The notes: generated from the letters alone by a model not told the origin. Counted from the first letter of the stretch, positions 38,072 to 45,754 are shown. The stretch: DNA of 46,237 nt from Brevibacillus fulvus (GCF_016908525.1 NZ_JAFBEB010000022.1:1-46237); one strand, 5' to 3'. A program made the numbers and translations.

Positions 38072-38329
38072 TCAAAGATCTCGGAATAGAACCCGCACCG
38101 CTTTCCGTTTGTCAGCCCCTGTAGCAAGCGCCGTTTCTAGCTCTTCCTTCCGGCGCTCAAGTTCTTGTATTTGATTCTGTAAACTCGGGAGAGTGGCCCT
38201 TGTAATCTGCTTTTGCCCCATCTGGTAGGATTGTGCTCCTATCAGAACTGCTGCCTCGGCCTTGTAATACATTTCAAGTCGTTGATTGACGAGATTCAGC
38301 TGCGCCTGTATTCGTTCCCTTCGACCCAT
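38072..38329 (-). CDS. DUF6148-like / gpW-position small head protein
   Basis: 85 aa from ATG at 38329 (GTG at 38338 is an alternative). GAQSYQMGQKQITRATLPSL followed by a long helix matches the DUF6148 pattern of proteins between large terminase and portal. Probably helps DNA retention or connector assembly, as gpW does in lambda. Confidence 0.8.
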   Translation of the reverse strand: MGRRERIQAQLNLVNQRLEMYYKAEAAVLIGAQSYQMGQKQITRATLPSLQNQIQELERRKEELETALATGADKRKAVRVLFRDL

Positions 38330-38338
38330 TTCAGCCAC

Positions 38339-40165
38339 CTACCAAATATTTGTTTTTTTCACCAGTTGTTTTTTAAGTTCTTGTCTTTTTCTTACTGGAG
38401 TGGAAACCGAAGCAGTTGTTCCCTTGAGACGTTTCTCCAATGCCTCGTAGTTTGGATTTATAATCTCTCTAGCCGCCTGGGCATAGTTACGCGTGTCCAG
38501 CGCTTCATTTCGGACGCTGGACGAGACTTTTTCCCATGTGTATCGGATTGCTCCGTTTTTCTTCCTTGGAACCAGTTTCTCCGAAAGTAATCCTTGAAAA
38601 TAAAAACGATCATAGCCACGGCTATCATCGCTTGGAAAATGACAATATCTCGGACCAGGTTCTTGAACCTTTAGCGCGGAGTAAATGCTACTTTTCCCAT
38701 CATCCACACCAAGAGTCACAAGCAAGGCTTTCTCTTTATTGTTCCGCGAATACCGATGAATCAACGGAATGCCCGGACTCCCAAGACCTTTTATCGCCAA
38801 AATTCGGCGATGTTCATTGCGCTTGGTGTATTTATAAATTTCTGTCGTGTAATGGCCGCCAGAGTCGATACAGGTACATGCAACTTTGAGCCCCTTCCCA
38901 TCTTGAAATTTATACACACGGTTCAAGACATCATCCAGTTGTTGCATCGTCTGGGCATCATCCGGTTTTCCGATGATAACCCCGTATTCGATGCCCCAAC
39001 TTTCATGCCCTTTTCCCCATCCGACAATTTCATACTCCAGCCGATCGTCTTGGGTATCAACACCGGCAGTAAGCAGCAACACGCCATCCGGGAGATCAGC
39101 TTCATATTCCTCGCGCCGATCCAAAAACGTGTCAATATTATCAAGTTCACTGTTTTCTTCCCATGTTTCTCCGAGAATGGTATTGATGAAAACCTTGAGT
39201 TTCTCGGGGCCGTCTGCATTAGCCTTTTGAAACATCTCGATCAATTCAGACCATAGCCTCCATGGACTCGCTAATGCATTCAGGTGAAAACCGCGAATTT
39301 TTGGGTTTTCCTTGCGTGCAATCCACTTCCCTTTCCCTTCTTTCCATTCAAATTCGTCATGAATGGCGCCACAAAATTTACAAACATGAGTTGCATCCTC
39401 AAAACGAATTTGTTTCCAACTCAGTGGCTGATATTCTTCGCAACTCGGGCAGGGTAGGCACCATTGCTCCATTGTGCTGTCCTCATACGCAGTTTCAATG
39501 CGCGAAGCACCGCGGATGGTAGGGGTGCTCACAAGGATGATCTTCCTGTTCAAAAATGTTGAGGCACGCATGGCAACAAGCGATACAGGATCACCTTCTG
39601 TTCCCGCTGAAATTGGATAACGGTCTACCTCATCGCATAAAACGATCCGAATAGGTCGGCTTGCTAAGGAGGAAGGAGAGTTTGCCCCTGCCATGGTGAT
39701 ATGGCCACCCGGAAAGATTTTATGGAGCATTGTATTTCCACTATCCCGGGCTTTTGCATCTTTTACCTTTCCTCTCAATACCGGTGTGTCCCGAAGCATC
39801 GGAGCTAAGCGGTCTTTGGAATAAGCCTGGGCCAACTCCAGCGTTGGTTGAATAAGCATCATAGGAGCCGGATCCTGGTGGATATGGTAGCCGATAATGT
39901 TGGAAATGATCGCTGTTTTCCCGACTTGTGCACTGGTCATAAAAACGACTGTCTCAACATCTGGATCATTGACGGCATCCATCATCTCACGTTGGTAAGG
40001 GGCACGATCCGTCCGCCACTTTCCGGGTTCCGCTGAATCTTCCGGAGAGAGATAACGATATTCATCCGCCCACTCGGAAACCGTAAGATCTGGCGGTGGT
40101 GCTGCAAGCTTGGCAATCTCCTTAAATAAACGAAACGTCCTATTCTTCCGAGTCCTCATCGTCAT
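38339..40165 (-). CDS. terminase large subunit, GpA family
   Basis: 608 aa. The ATPase has Walker A MTSAQVGKTA and Walker B IRIVLCDEVDRY; a CxxC zinc motif lies at CLPCPSCEEY...CKFCG; the nuclease region has TAGVDTQDDRLEYEIVGWG. This is the lambda gpA type (PF05876), which cuts at cos. The start overlaps the end of the small subunit (26 bases). Confidence 0.95.
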   Translation of the reverse strand: MTMRTRKNRTFRLFKEIAKLAAPPPDLTVSEWADEYRYLSPEDSAEPGKWRTDRAPYQREMMDAVNDPDVETVVFMTSAQVGKTAIISNIIGYHIHQDPAPMMLIQPTLELAQAYSKDRLAPMLRDTPVLRGKVKDAKARDSGNTMLHKIFPGGHITMAGANSPSSLASRPIRIVLCDEVDRYPISAGTEGDPVSLVAMRASTFLNRKIILVSTPTIRGASRIETAYEDSTMEQWCLPCPSCEEYQPLSWKQIRFEDATHVCKFCGAIHDEFEWKEGKGKWIARKENPKIRGFHLNALASPWRLWSELIEMFQKANADGPEKLKVFINTILGETWEENSELDNIDTFLDRREEYEADLPDGVLLLTAGVDTQDDRLEYEIVGWGKGHESWGIEYGVIIGKPDDAQTMQQLDDVLNRVYKFQDGKGLKVACTCIDSGGHYTTEIYKYTKRNEHRRILAIKGLGSPGIPLIHRYSRNNKEKALLVTLGVDDGKSSIYSALKVQEPGPRYCHFPSDDSRGYDRFYFQGLLSEKLVPRKKNGAIRYTWEKVSSSVRNEALDTRNYAQAAREIINPNYEALEKRLKGTTASVSTPVRKRQELKKQLVKKTNIW

Positions 40166-40676
40166 TCACATCCACATAATCGGAGCTTTTCGCATAAAAT
40201 GCCTCTGGATCATACTCGGATAGTTCGGCCAATGCGTCTCTGACCTCACGAGCAAGCATATGCTGAATATCACTATGTTTTTTCTTCCCGACAAGCTGAG
40301 GTGCAATTTTTGCTGGAATGTTGAGCATTTTGGAACGGAAAGCTGCGATCATATCATTCATAACGAATCGAACATCTTCCGATCGATGCAATTCTCCCTT
40401 CATCACCATCAAAGTTAATTCTGCTTTCTCCCGCTTTGCTTTTTCGTGAAGGGCTTTTTCTCTGTAATAGTCAACCTCTTGCTCGCTGGCGCGCGACTGA
40501 AGTTGAGCGATATAATTCCGAATGCTCTCGATCAATTTGTATTGCCCCCGAGAGACCTTGACCAAGACACCTTCTTCGGCCAATTGTTGGATGCGTCGAG
40601 GACTCAAATCGAGCAGTTCAGAGAACTGTTTTGTCGTTAAAATGATTTCGTTTTGAGACTCCTTTTCGCTACCCAT
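40140..40676 (-). CDS. terminase small subunit, Nu1-like
   Basis: 178 aa from ATG at 40676 (GGGAGGG 12 bases upstream; a start 21 bases further upstream is possible). TTKQFSELLDLSPRRIQQLAEEGVLVKVSRGQYKL is a winged-helix cos-binding head like lambda Nu1; the rest is a helical coil and an acidic end (DVNDDEDSEE). It selects phage DNA for packaging. Confidence 0.9.
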   Translation of the reverse strand: MGSEKESQNEIILTTKQFSELLDLSPRRIQQLAEEGVLVKVSRGQYKLIESIRNYIAQLQSRASEQEVDYYREKALHEKAKREKAELTLMVMKGELHRSEDVRFVMNDMIAAFRSKMLNIPAKIAPQLVGKKKHSDIQHMLAREVRDALAELSEYDPEAFYAKSSDYVDVNDDEDSEE

Positions 40677-40699
40677 CGGCCAGTTTTTCCCTCCCATCT

Positions 40700-41096
40700 T
40701 TTCAAATACAAAAAGCCGTGATCCCAGATGGCTCTAAGGATGACAGAGATTGCATATTCATGCATAGTTATGAATTACTATGTTATTCAGAAGCGAAATT
40801 GCTAAAAAAAATTTGTGCCTAGCGAGATTTCGGGGTCACGCGCACCCGCAGGCTTTTTGAACCTCCAGAAGTACCTACCAGCGCCCACAGGCCCCGATCG
40901 GATAACGGATGCCAAAAGCCCATCCAGCCTTAGAGCCGCAAGGGTTTGAGCGATTTCCTCGATCGTTTTTCTTTTTCCATCTCTATCAGTTCTCCATATC
41001 TTATATTCTGTTGCACTCAAGCAAACCGGGTTTTGCTAATACTGACAAGGCTTTATACAGTTTTCAGAAATCGAGTTCCACACCGACTATTTGTGG
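40700..41096. other. candidate cos region upstream of the terminase
   Basis: In lambda-type phages cos lies just before the small terminase gene. Here the 100 bases before it are AT-rich (GCATATTCATGCATAGTTATG, as two overlapping dyads) and a GC-rich block (GGGGTCACGCGCACCCGC) lies at 40832-40849. The latter could be the nicking core, but I cannot locate the ends. An ORF (40802-41020) overlaps it. Confidence 0.3.
40802..41020 (-). CDS. possible small protein before terminase
   Basis: 72 aa from a TTG with no good ribosome site. The sequence is plausible (YKIWRTDRDGKRKTIEEIAQTLAALRLDGLL) but it ends in a run of T codons (NFF) and overlaps the presumed cos region. I am not sure it is expressed. 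Confidence 0.4.
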   Translation of the reverse strand: MSATEYKIWRTDRDGKRKTIEEIAQTLAALRLDGLLASVIRSGPVGAGRYFWRFKKPAGARDPEISLGTNFF

Positions 41097-41663
41097 TTAA
41101 CTGGTGTATTTGAATTTGAGTACGGCTTTGTTGATTGTGTCCTGAGTAACGCCGATATATCGAAGGGTGATGGATGGATCGCTATGCCCAAATATCTCCA
41201 TGAGCAGCGCGATATTCTTTTCGTTTGCCATATACAGGTGATAGCCGAAGGTCTTGCGCGTAGTATGGCAGCCGATGGATCGAAGGCCATACTTACGACA
41301 AACCTTGTTCAGCATTTTATAAACCGTGCTCCGGTCGAGCTCCCTCTTCACCTTCAATTTCTGTTTCCGCTGTCGACTGGGGAATAACCATTCATCGTCG
41401 TCTTTATCGGCAATATACTCTGCAATCGCGCGCCTGAGATCCGGATGAATGGGGAGCATAACCCATTTCTTGTTTTTCTTCTGCCTAATCTTGATTTCTT
41501 CGCCTCTCATGTCACGCACTTTTAACCGGAGCATGTCCGAGACTCTCAATCCGGTATATATTCCCACGTTAAAAAAGGCATGATATTTAAGACTCTCTTT
41601 CTTGAGATCCTTCTGAATCGACTCGATGACAAGAATATCACGTATTGGCTCGACTGCATTCAA
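41097..41663 (-). CDS. minimal tyrosine recombinase (catalytic domain only)
   Basis: 188 aa, TTG start with GGAGG 13 bases upstream. It has the catalytic domain only: Arg in GIYTGLRVSD, Lys in KKNKKW, HTTRKTFGYH, FGHSDPS and Tyr in TLRYIG; there is no N-terminal core-binding domain. Short recombinases of this type occur before terminase genes in many Firmicute phages, where the role is unknown. A 10-codon overlapping mini-ORF (ATGATGCTTGAATGC) precedes the TTG and uses the better ribosome site. Confidence 0.85.
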   Translation of the reverse strand: MNAVEPIRDILVIESIQKDLKKESLKYHAFFNVGIYTGLRVSDMLRLKVRDMRGEEIKIRQKKNKKWVMLPIHPDLRRAIAEYIADKDDDEWLFPSRQRKQKLKVKRELDRSTVYKMLNKVCRKYGLRSIGCHTTRKTFGYHLYMANEKNIALLMEIFGHSDPSITLRYIGVTQDTINKAVLKFKYTS

Positions 41664-41935
41664 GCATCATCACCGTCCTCCTTTCCGAAAATTGGAGCGA
41701 GAAAATCGAAGAAAAACGGAGAAAACGGGAGATCGTGTTTTTTCCCCTTTCCCCCTCGTTTTGTCCACGATGGGTGGACATTTTGATCAAAATTCAGGCA
41801 AACAAAAAGGCCATAATCGCGGATAATCGCCAAATTTGGCTGAAAATCGGATTTTGGCCCTCTTGTTTACATAATGTTTATTATCGGGACTCATGCAAAT
41901 GCTGGTTCCAAGTTGATTTCCAGATACGTCTTGGC
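41664..41935. other. 272-bp gap before the short recombinase
   Basis: No gene seen. It holds a possible minus-strand promoter (TTGCAT 41893-41898, 16 bp, CATTAT 41871-41876), a perfect 12-bp palindrome GCCAAATTTGGC (41829-41840), TGTCCAC-GATGG-GTGGACA (41762-41780) and three 10-bp repeats of the form GAAAAnCGnn (41701-41730). Confidence 0.5.
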
Positions 41936-42121
41936 TCAGCTCTGCTCAACCGGTTCGCTTTCCTGCTCTGCTTCCGAAACAAACTGAAAAGCTTTCGTAC
42001 CATGACTTTGGCCTCCCCATAGTATTTTTTTCATTTCGGAATCGTCTTTGCATGAGGACAGATGATCAAAGAGTGTAGTCGTTTCCTCGAATGTCTTTAG
42101 ACAATTTGGGCAACAGTACAT
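41936..42121 (-). CDS. C2H2/C2HC-like zinc-finger protein
   Basis: 61 aa. CPNCLKTFEETTTLFDHLSSC: Cys-x2-Cys, then a Phe/Leu pair and His-x4-Cys, the layout of one classical zinc finger. The C-terminus is acidic. GGGGGG precedes the ATG. Second gene of the late block; a DNA-binding or adaptor role is possible. Confidence 0.75.
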   Translation of the reverse strand: MYCCPNCLKTFEETTTLFDHLSSCKDDSEMKKILWGGQSHGTKAFQFVSEAEQESEPVEQS

Positions 42122-42300
42122 TGCTCATCCCCCCTTATAAAACTGGCTGCCGTCCCTTCATTTGTCCGATCCTTGGCTCCTGATTTCACACATGGCAACC
42201 TTGAGCACACAACTTTATTTCCGGTGGCGTTCGCCCAGGGGCAACGGAAGCAAAAATGCCCTTTCTTTAATTTTGGGGCCTGACCAGAAAAATTTCTCAT
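42097..42300 (-). CDS. small cysteine-rich protein
   Basis: 67 aa from ATG at 42300 (GGAG upstream). CFRCPWANATGNKVVCSRLPC places four Cys in a zinc-like pattern. It begins only 22 bases after the terminator-like hairpin at 42322-42350, so its expression needs read-through or the late promoter upstream of that hairpin. Confidence 0.65.
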   Translation of the reverse strand: MRNFSGQAPKLKKGHFCFRCPWANATGNKVVCSRLPCVKSGAKDRTNEGTAASFIRGDEQCTVAQIV

Positions 42301-42321
42301 TGCATCCCGCTCCAATAAGAA

Positions 42322-42350
42322 AAGCCACTTGGATTGTCTCCCAGTGGCTT
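42322..42350 (-). terminator. hairpin between arpU and the late genes
   Basis: AAGCCACT and AGTGGCTT pair perfectly (8 bp) and on the minus strand the stem is followed by TTCTTATTGG. It would end early transcripts after arpU. It also lies about 13 bases into the predicted late transcript, so it may be a control point. Confidence 0.6.
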
Positions 42351-42364
42351 GTCCCAAATATTCA

Positions 42365-42437
42365 TATTACAATCATACCACCGATACTTCCAAACGACAC
42401 GCCATCATTCCGCCAAAAATCCGCCAAGTTCCCGCCA
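42365..42437 (-). promoter_or_regulatory. late promoter with four helically phased repeats (ArpU site?)
   Basis: Minus strand. TGGCGG words lie at 42432-42437, 42421-42426, 42410-42415 and (as TGGCGT) 42399-42404: exactly 11 bp apart, so on one face of the helix. Next comes an extended -10, TATGAT (42372-42377), with a poor -35 at 42395-42400 that the last repeat overlaps. This is what an activator-dependent promoter looks like. It lies directly after arpU and before the late genes. Confidence 0.65.
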
Positions 42438-42443
42438 CCACAT

Positions 42444-42890
42444 TCATGCGACATCGTTGTCGATTACCTCGAGCTTTAGCATGAAGGCAAGCATATAGAT
42501 CGCACGCGGCTTTTCGCGCTCGTATGTACGCTTGCTCATGTTCAGCTCCGAGCAGACCACATAATCCAACGCATCTTCTGATTCCAGGTATCTCTTTTGA
42601 ATGAGCATCCTTAATTTAGCTGGCAATCGACTTACAGCCCATTCTACTCTCTCTGTCATTTTTCTTAATCGTTCTTCTTGGTCAACGTTCCATGTTGCGA
42701 TATCCCCTGCAGGATCGCTCGTTTTATTTGTCGGTCCATGAAATCGTGGTTCATAACTTGATGTGCTGCTTAACTGTCTACGAACAAAACCAATTTGTTT
42801 ATATATCCTTGTTGTTTCCAGGGCTTCCTCAACCCTTCTTTGCGTCTCTTTTCGGTCGATCTTTGGCAGGAAAGATATTTGTGTGCTCAT
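42444..42890 (-). CDS. arpU: ArpU-family late transcription regulator
   Basis: 148 aa from ATG at 42890 (GGGGGAGCG upstream). KIDRKETQRRVEEALETTRIYKQIGF at the start and a sigma-factor-like C-terminus (VEWAVSRLPAKLRMLIQKRYLE...ELNMSKRTYEREKPRAIYMLA) match ArpU/RinA-type regulators, which switch on packaging and lysis genes. The gene is last of the early block and the phased repeats lie right after its stop. Confidence 0.85.
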   Translation of the reverse strand: MSTQISFLPKIDRKETQRRVEEALETTRIYKQIGFVRRQLSSTSSYEPRFHGPTNKTSDPAGDIATWNVDQEERLRKMTERVEWAVSRLPAKLRMLIQKRYLESEDALDYVVCSELNMSKRTYEREKPRAIYMLAFMLKLEVIDNDVA

Positions 42891-42915
42891 CTTCGCTCCC
42901 CCTTTTAGGTTGCCC

Positions 42916-43063
42916 TTAAGTACACCAGATACAATTTTCATCGATTGTCTCATCATACTCAAGCTCAGATGGTAGAACGTGTATGCCCCGTCATACTCTT
43001 TCCTCAACACCGCCGCAGGTCAATCGGAATTTCAAAATCGCACACACCGCACTTCTCGTTCAT
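42916..43063 (-). pseudogene. frameshifted small zinc-binding protein
   Basis: Starts with GGGAGG and ATG, then MNEKCGVCDFEIPIDLRRC in the first frame. Coding-like text then continues as GVEERV, YDGAYTFYHL and SELEYDETIDENCIWCT in shifted frames, ending in TAA. Joined, this would give an about 50-aa protein with CxxC at both ends. As written it needs at least two or three single-base shifts, so it is decayed, or the assembly has indels here. Confidence 0.5.
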
Positions 43064-43099
43064 TTCGCTCGCCTCCCATCCATCAAATCGTGTGTTGTG

Positions 43100-43411
43100 T
43101 TAAGCAGATTGATCTTCCAAGCAAAATTCACAAATCACTTGGCCGTTTACCTCATTTGTCGCTGAAAAACTGCCGCACTGATCGCATTCGAAATACCATC
43201 CATCTGCTATATAGGCAGATCGCGGTATGATTCCAGTTTCGGCGTATTGGTCGAACTGCGGTTTTCTAACTGCTGCAATATCCGTCCAAGGGACGCCGTT
43301 AGAGTAGGCTTCACTTTTGTATTTTGCTTGTGCTGGTGATTCCGCAAATACGATCTCGTGACACGCTTCTTCACCGCTATTTTCTTTATCATGAACATGG
43401 TATGCCTTCAC
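43100..43411 (-). CDS. hypothetical protein with C-terminal zinc ribbon
   Basis: 103 aa, GTG start (GGGGAGGG upstream). KAYHVHDKENSGEEACHEIVFAESPAQAKYKSEAY (in parts) resembles phage proteins that begin with a short beta hairpin and AxSxxxAK helix; the end has CDQCGS...CEFC, a zinc ribbon. Function unknown. Confidence 0.75.
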   Translation of the reverse strand: MKAYHVHDKENSGEEACHEIVFAESPAQAKYKSEAYSNGVPWTDIAAVRKPQFDQYAETGIIPRSAYIADGWYFECDQCGSFSATNEVNGQVICEFCLEDQSA

Positions 43412-43447
43412 CAGGTACCCTCCCCATTTATCAAAGTTACCGTTTTG

Positions 43448-43534
43448 TTAATGAACCACCGATTTGGTGTACGCTAGCAACTCGGCGTATTCCTCCTTGG
43501 TCACTTCTTTTACTGTGCCTTTATATCCGTTCAA
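43448..43534 (-). CDS. 28-aa small protein
   Basis: TTG start with AAGGTGATT 6 bases upstream; encodes NGYKGTVKEVTKEEYAELLAY... The stop TAA is followed by CAAAACGG, a relaxed form of the junction motif. Tiny but coding-like and tightly packed between its neighbours. Confidence 0.5.
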   Translation of the reverse strand: MNGYKGTVKEVTKEEYAELLAYTKSVVH

Positions 43535-43540
43535 TATAAA

Positions 43541-43669
43541 TCACCTTTTTACGAGTTGCGTTCTTCTGGTGAAAAAGACGGTCAACGGTCCGATACAAAC
43601 CATTACTTCATGACTTCCGATTGCCACTCCCCACAGAAGAACATTTCTCCAATCAAATGATTTTCGCAC
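43541..43669 (-). CDS. 42-aa membrane protein
   Basis: GTG start with GGGAGGAAAAC upstream. It has a basic N-terminus (RKSFDW), one hydrophobic stretch (NVLLWGVAIGSHEVMVCIG) then FFTRRTQLVKR. Longer open frame upstream belongs to a neighbouring gene's shadow. Possible inner-membrane or superinfection-exclusion protein; function unknown. Confidence 0.55.
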   Translation of the reverse strand: MRKSFDWRNVLLWGVAIGSHEVMVCIGPLTVFFTRRTQLVKR

Positions 43670-43703
43670 CGTTTTCCTCCCGTTTTTCTCAATACACATT
43701 GTG

Positions 43704-43904
43704 TTAAGACATATACTGCTTGTAGTTGCTGATGTAACCGCTGAATTTGTTTTCCTTCCCTTTGAGCCAACCTCCGCGCGGCCCCTTCTTGCCAAATTCG
43801 ATCTTCATAACGTAAGGATCGGAGGCGTCAGCCGCACATAAAATCCACTCTTCCGACAGACCGTAAATTTCACGTCCAATCCGTTCAATGTCAATCCATT
43901 TCAC
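43704..43904 (-). CDS. small protein, unknown
   Basis: 66 aa, GTG start (GGGGAGTG upstream). WIDIERIGREIYGLSEEWILCAADASDPYVMKIEFGKKG is a compact alpha-beta sequence. The TAA stop overlaps the exact motif ATTGTGTTAA (read on the plus strand, 43698-43707). Confidence 0.7.
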   Translation of the reverse strand: MKWIDIERIGREIYGLSEEWILCAADASDPYVMKIEFGKKGPRGGWLKGKENKFSGYISNYKQYMS

Positions 43905-43941
43905 AACTGTTCACTCCCCTCTTTCCTCAATGCGAGTTTTG

Positions 43942-44190
43942 TTAAGATCGTTTGCCCATCACTATTTCAAGGTTGCAAGGCTGACCCAATGACTTCGATG
44001 TATTCATTAAGCCAATCCCGATTGATTCGGTTAGTCCTATGACCACTTGCGTCCGATCCTCTTGGTCAAAGTGGCAGACCATTCCGCCTATTGCGTATGC
44101 CATCGAATGCAACGTTTGGTACAACTCTTCCAACGTCTTAGCTTGATCGGTCATTTTGACTATTTCTTTAACGATAGTCTCAGAGTTCAT
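43942..44190 (-). CDS. small helical protein, unknown
   Basis: 82 aa. ETIVKEIVKMTDQAKTLEELYQTLHSMAYAIGG is helical; GAGGAGGGG precedes the ATG, which overlaps the stop of the 30-aa ORF. Function unknown. Confidence 0.7.
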   Translation of the reverse strand: MNSETIVKEIVKMTDQAKTLEELYQTLHSMAYAIGGMVCHFDQEDRTQVVIGLTESIGIGLMNTSKSLGQPCNLEIVMGKRS

Positions 44191-44279
44191 CCTTCTGTCC
44201 CCTCCTCTTGGTCGGATTGTTTTGTAGGCAACCCAAGCGCGTCTGCTACTTTTCTATCCAGCTCACGTCCTGCTTGCAT
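44187..44279 (-). CDS. 30-aa N-terminal-type fragment, ABA-like start
   Basis: MQAGRELDRKVADALGLPTK then an acidic end. The sequence resembles the first helix of phage ABA-sandwich proteins (GRELDxxVAxxLG), but stops after 30 residues. GGGTGGGG precedes the ATG and the stop overlaps the next start (ATGA). It could be a small gene or the remnant of a longer one. Confidence 0.5.
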   Translation of the reverse strand: MQAGRELDRKVADALGLPTKQSDQEEGTEG

Positions 44280-44334
44280 CCCGTTCCCCACCCCAATTCC
44301 AGAGTCCTTGCTGGCACCGGTTCGATCTTCTCGA

Positions 44335-44688
44335 CTAACTTTCTATTTGGTACTGCGCGGTATCTATGCCTTTAGCTTCCAAATAAGCGAGAGCTACAGC
44401 CAATGGCGCTGATTCTGACGCGGCGTGTCCCAATTCTTGCGCGAACACGTTGATGGCGGAGCCGTAATATGTTTTCACTCTTGGGAACAAGCGGAGGTAT
44501 ATGCCTTGTTCTCTTGCCTTCTCTACCATGATGCCCATCCATGCCCACGATCCCGAAAAATCCATTTCCTTCAACCTGTGACCGTTACTATACAAAGGAT
44601 TCACATTATCCACTTCGCCACTAATTGCTTCATACCCCAACATATCAGCAACCTTCGCATTGATCTGTCGCTTTTGTTCTTTAGTCAT
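44335..44688 (-). CDS. phage ABA-sandwich domain protein
   Basis: 117 aa from ATG at 44688. NAKVADMLGYE...NPLYSNGHRLKEMDFSGSWAWMGIMVEKA...VFAQELGHAASESAPLAVALAYLEAKG follows the ABA-sandwich (BC1872-type) pattern, including the final PLAxxxAxLxxKG. Frequent in Bacillales phages; function unknown. Confidence 0.75.
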   Translation of the reverse strand: MTKEQKRQINAKVADMLGYEAISGEVDNVNPLYSNGHRLKEMDFSGSWAWMGIMVEKAREQGIYLRLFPRVKTYYGSAINVFAQELGHAASESAPLAVALAYLEAKGIDTAQYQIES

Positions 44689-44729
44689 TAAAGACACCCT
44701 CCCTTACAAATCGTTTGACCAATCCCGTG

Positions 44730-45182
44730 TTAAGCGATTGAAATTATTGTGTTAATCCGTGCATTCTTCCCGAAAATCACCACTGCATTTGGGAACGGCG
44801 CGTTCCATTTACTGCCGCCAAACTTCAGTCGGCCTCTTACAAGGCGAATCTCACCTTTCATACAGTAGTCATGCCACCATCGCGCATCCGTTCTAGCTGG
44901 AACCAAGCAAACTACCGTTGCGCCTTTCAGGGATGATTCATACGCTTTCTGAACCCACTTACCGATCTGCCTTCCGTAAGGCGGATTCATCCAGCAGACG
45001 CCTGTCCATTCCTGTGCCAATCCGTTCGTATCCGGCGTGAAGTATCTTTCGCATTTTGCATTCTCAGGAAGCGCGCAAACGTCCAACTCGAATCCGAATT
45101 CTTCATTCAATTTGTCAAAAAAGTCTTGTGGTGTTTCCCAAAGATCCGTATTTGATGTGAACATTCCCTCGTTTATTGCCAT
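44730..45182 (-). CDS. phage DNA N-6-adenine methyltransferase (Dam family)
   Basis: 150 aa. It starts FTSNTDLWETPQDFFDKLNEEFGFELDVCA and has the catalytic NPPYGR motif after GVCWM, then VCLVPARTDARWWHDYC. It methylates adenine, probably to shield phage DNA from host restriction or to mark the origin. TTAACA motifs flank the stop. The ATG overlaps the next upstream gene's end. Confidence 0.9.
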   Translation of the reverse strand: MAINEGMFTSNTDLWETPQDFFDKLNEEFGFELDVCALPENAKCERYFTPDTNGLAQEWTGVCWMNPPYGRQIGKWVQKAYESSLKGATVVCLVPARTDARWWHDYCMKGEIRLVRGRLKFGGSKWNAPFPNAVVIFGKNARINTIISIA

Positions 45183-45715
45183 TCTCGCTTCCCCCTCTTA
45201 ACCATTCTATAAACAGCGTGACAAATGGCTTCTTGTGCAGTATGGTGTCCTCTTTCAATGACCTCTCCTCCGATGTTGCATCCCCATCCCACCTTGTCGG
45301 GAACCACCGTTTGTTCAACGTAATAAACCACAGGCTCCATGTGTTTTAGTTTTTTCAGCAACATGAACGCATCGGCTATGTTTTGGAGTGGGTTCCATAA
45401 TCCATCTTTAGCAACGGCCAATCCCGTTTTATCCACCCAGTATGTGTCGCCGTATTGATCCTCCAAATCTCTGAAGTGGATTTCCCTATGCCACCCCATC
45501 ACCTTCTTTGCCAATTCAGTTATGATCTGTTGATCGCTCGGTTCATCCTTCAGGCCATATTCGCAAACGCTCGTACCGACTCCACCAGCATTAGAGCACC
45601 ATTTGTCACCACGTTTATTCCCTAGCAGAGTGGCTCCGCACTTAGGGCAATTCTCATTGAGAAAATTACCTATCACGTCATTCTCCAAATAACTGTTTTT
45701 ATCGTAAAATGCCAT
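45173..45715 (-). CDS. phage ABA-sandwich domain protein with zinc ribbon
   Basis: 180 aa. N-terminal CPKCGA...KWCSNAGGVGTSVC is a zinc ribbon; from about residue 68 ELAKKVMGWHREIHFRDLEDQYGDTYWVDKTG...LWNPLQNIADAFMLLKKL (in parts) is an ABA-sandwich domain. A second member of the family at 44335 suggests duplication. GGGGGG precedes the ATG. Confidence 0.75.
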   Translation of the reverse strand: MAFYDKNSYLENDVIGNFLNENCPKCGATLLGNKRGDKWCSNAGGVGTSVCEYGLKDEPSDQQIITELAKKVMGWHREIHFRDLEDQYGDTYWVDKTGLAVAKDGLWNPLQNIADAFMLLKKLKHMEPVVYYVEQTVVPDKVGWGCNIGGEVIERGHHTAQEAICHAVYRMVKRGKREWQ

Positions 45716-45754
45716 ATCAATACCCCCCCTTATCCGAATTACCGTAGTGTTAAA

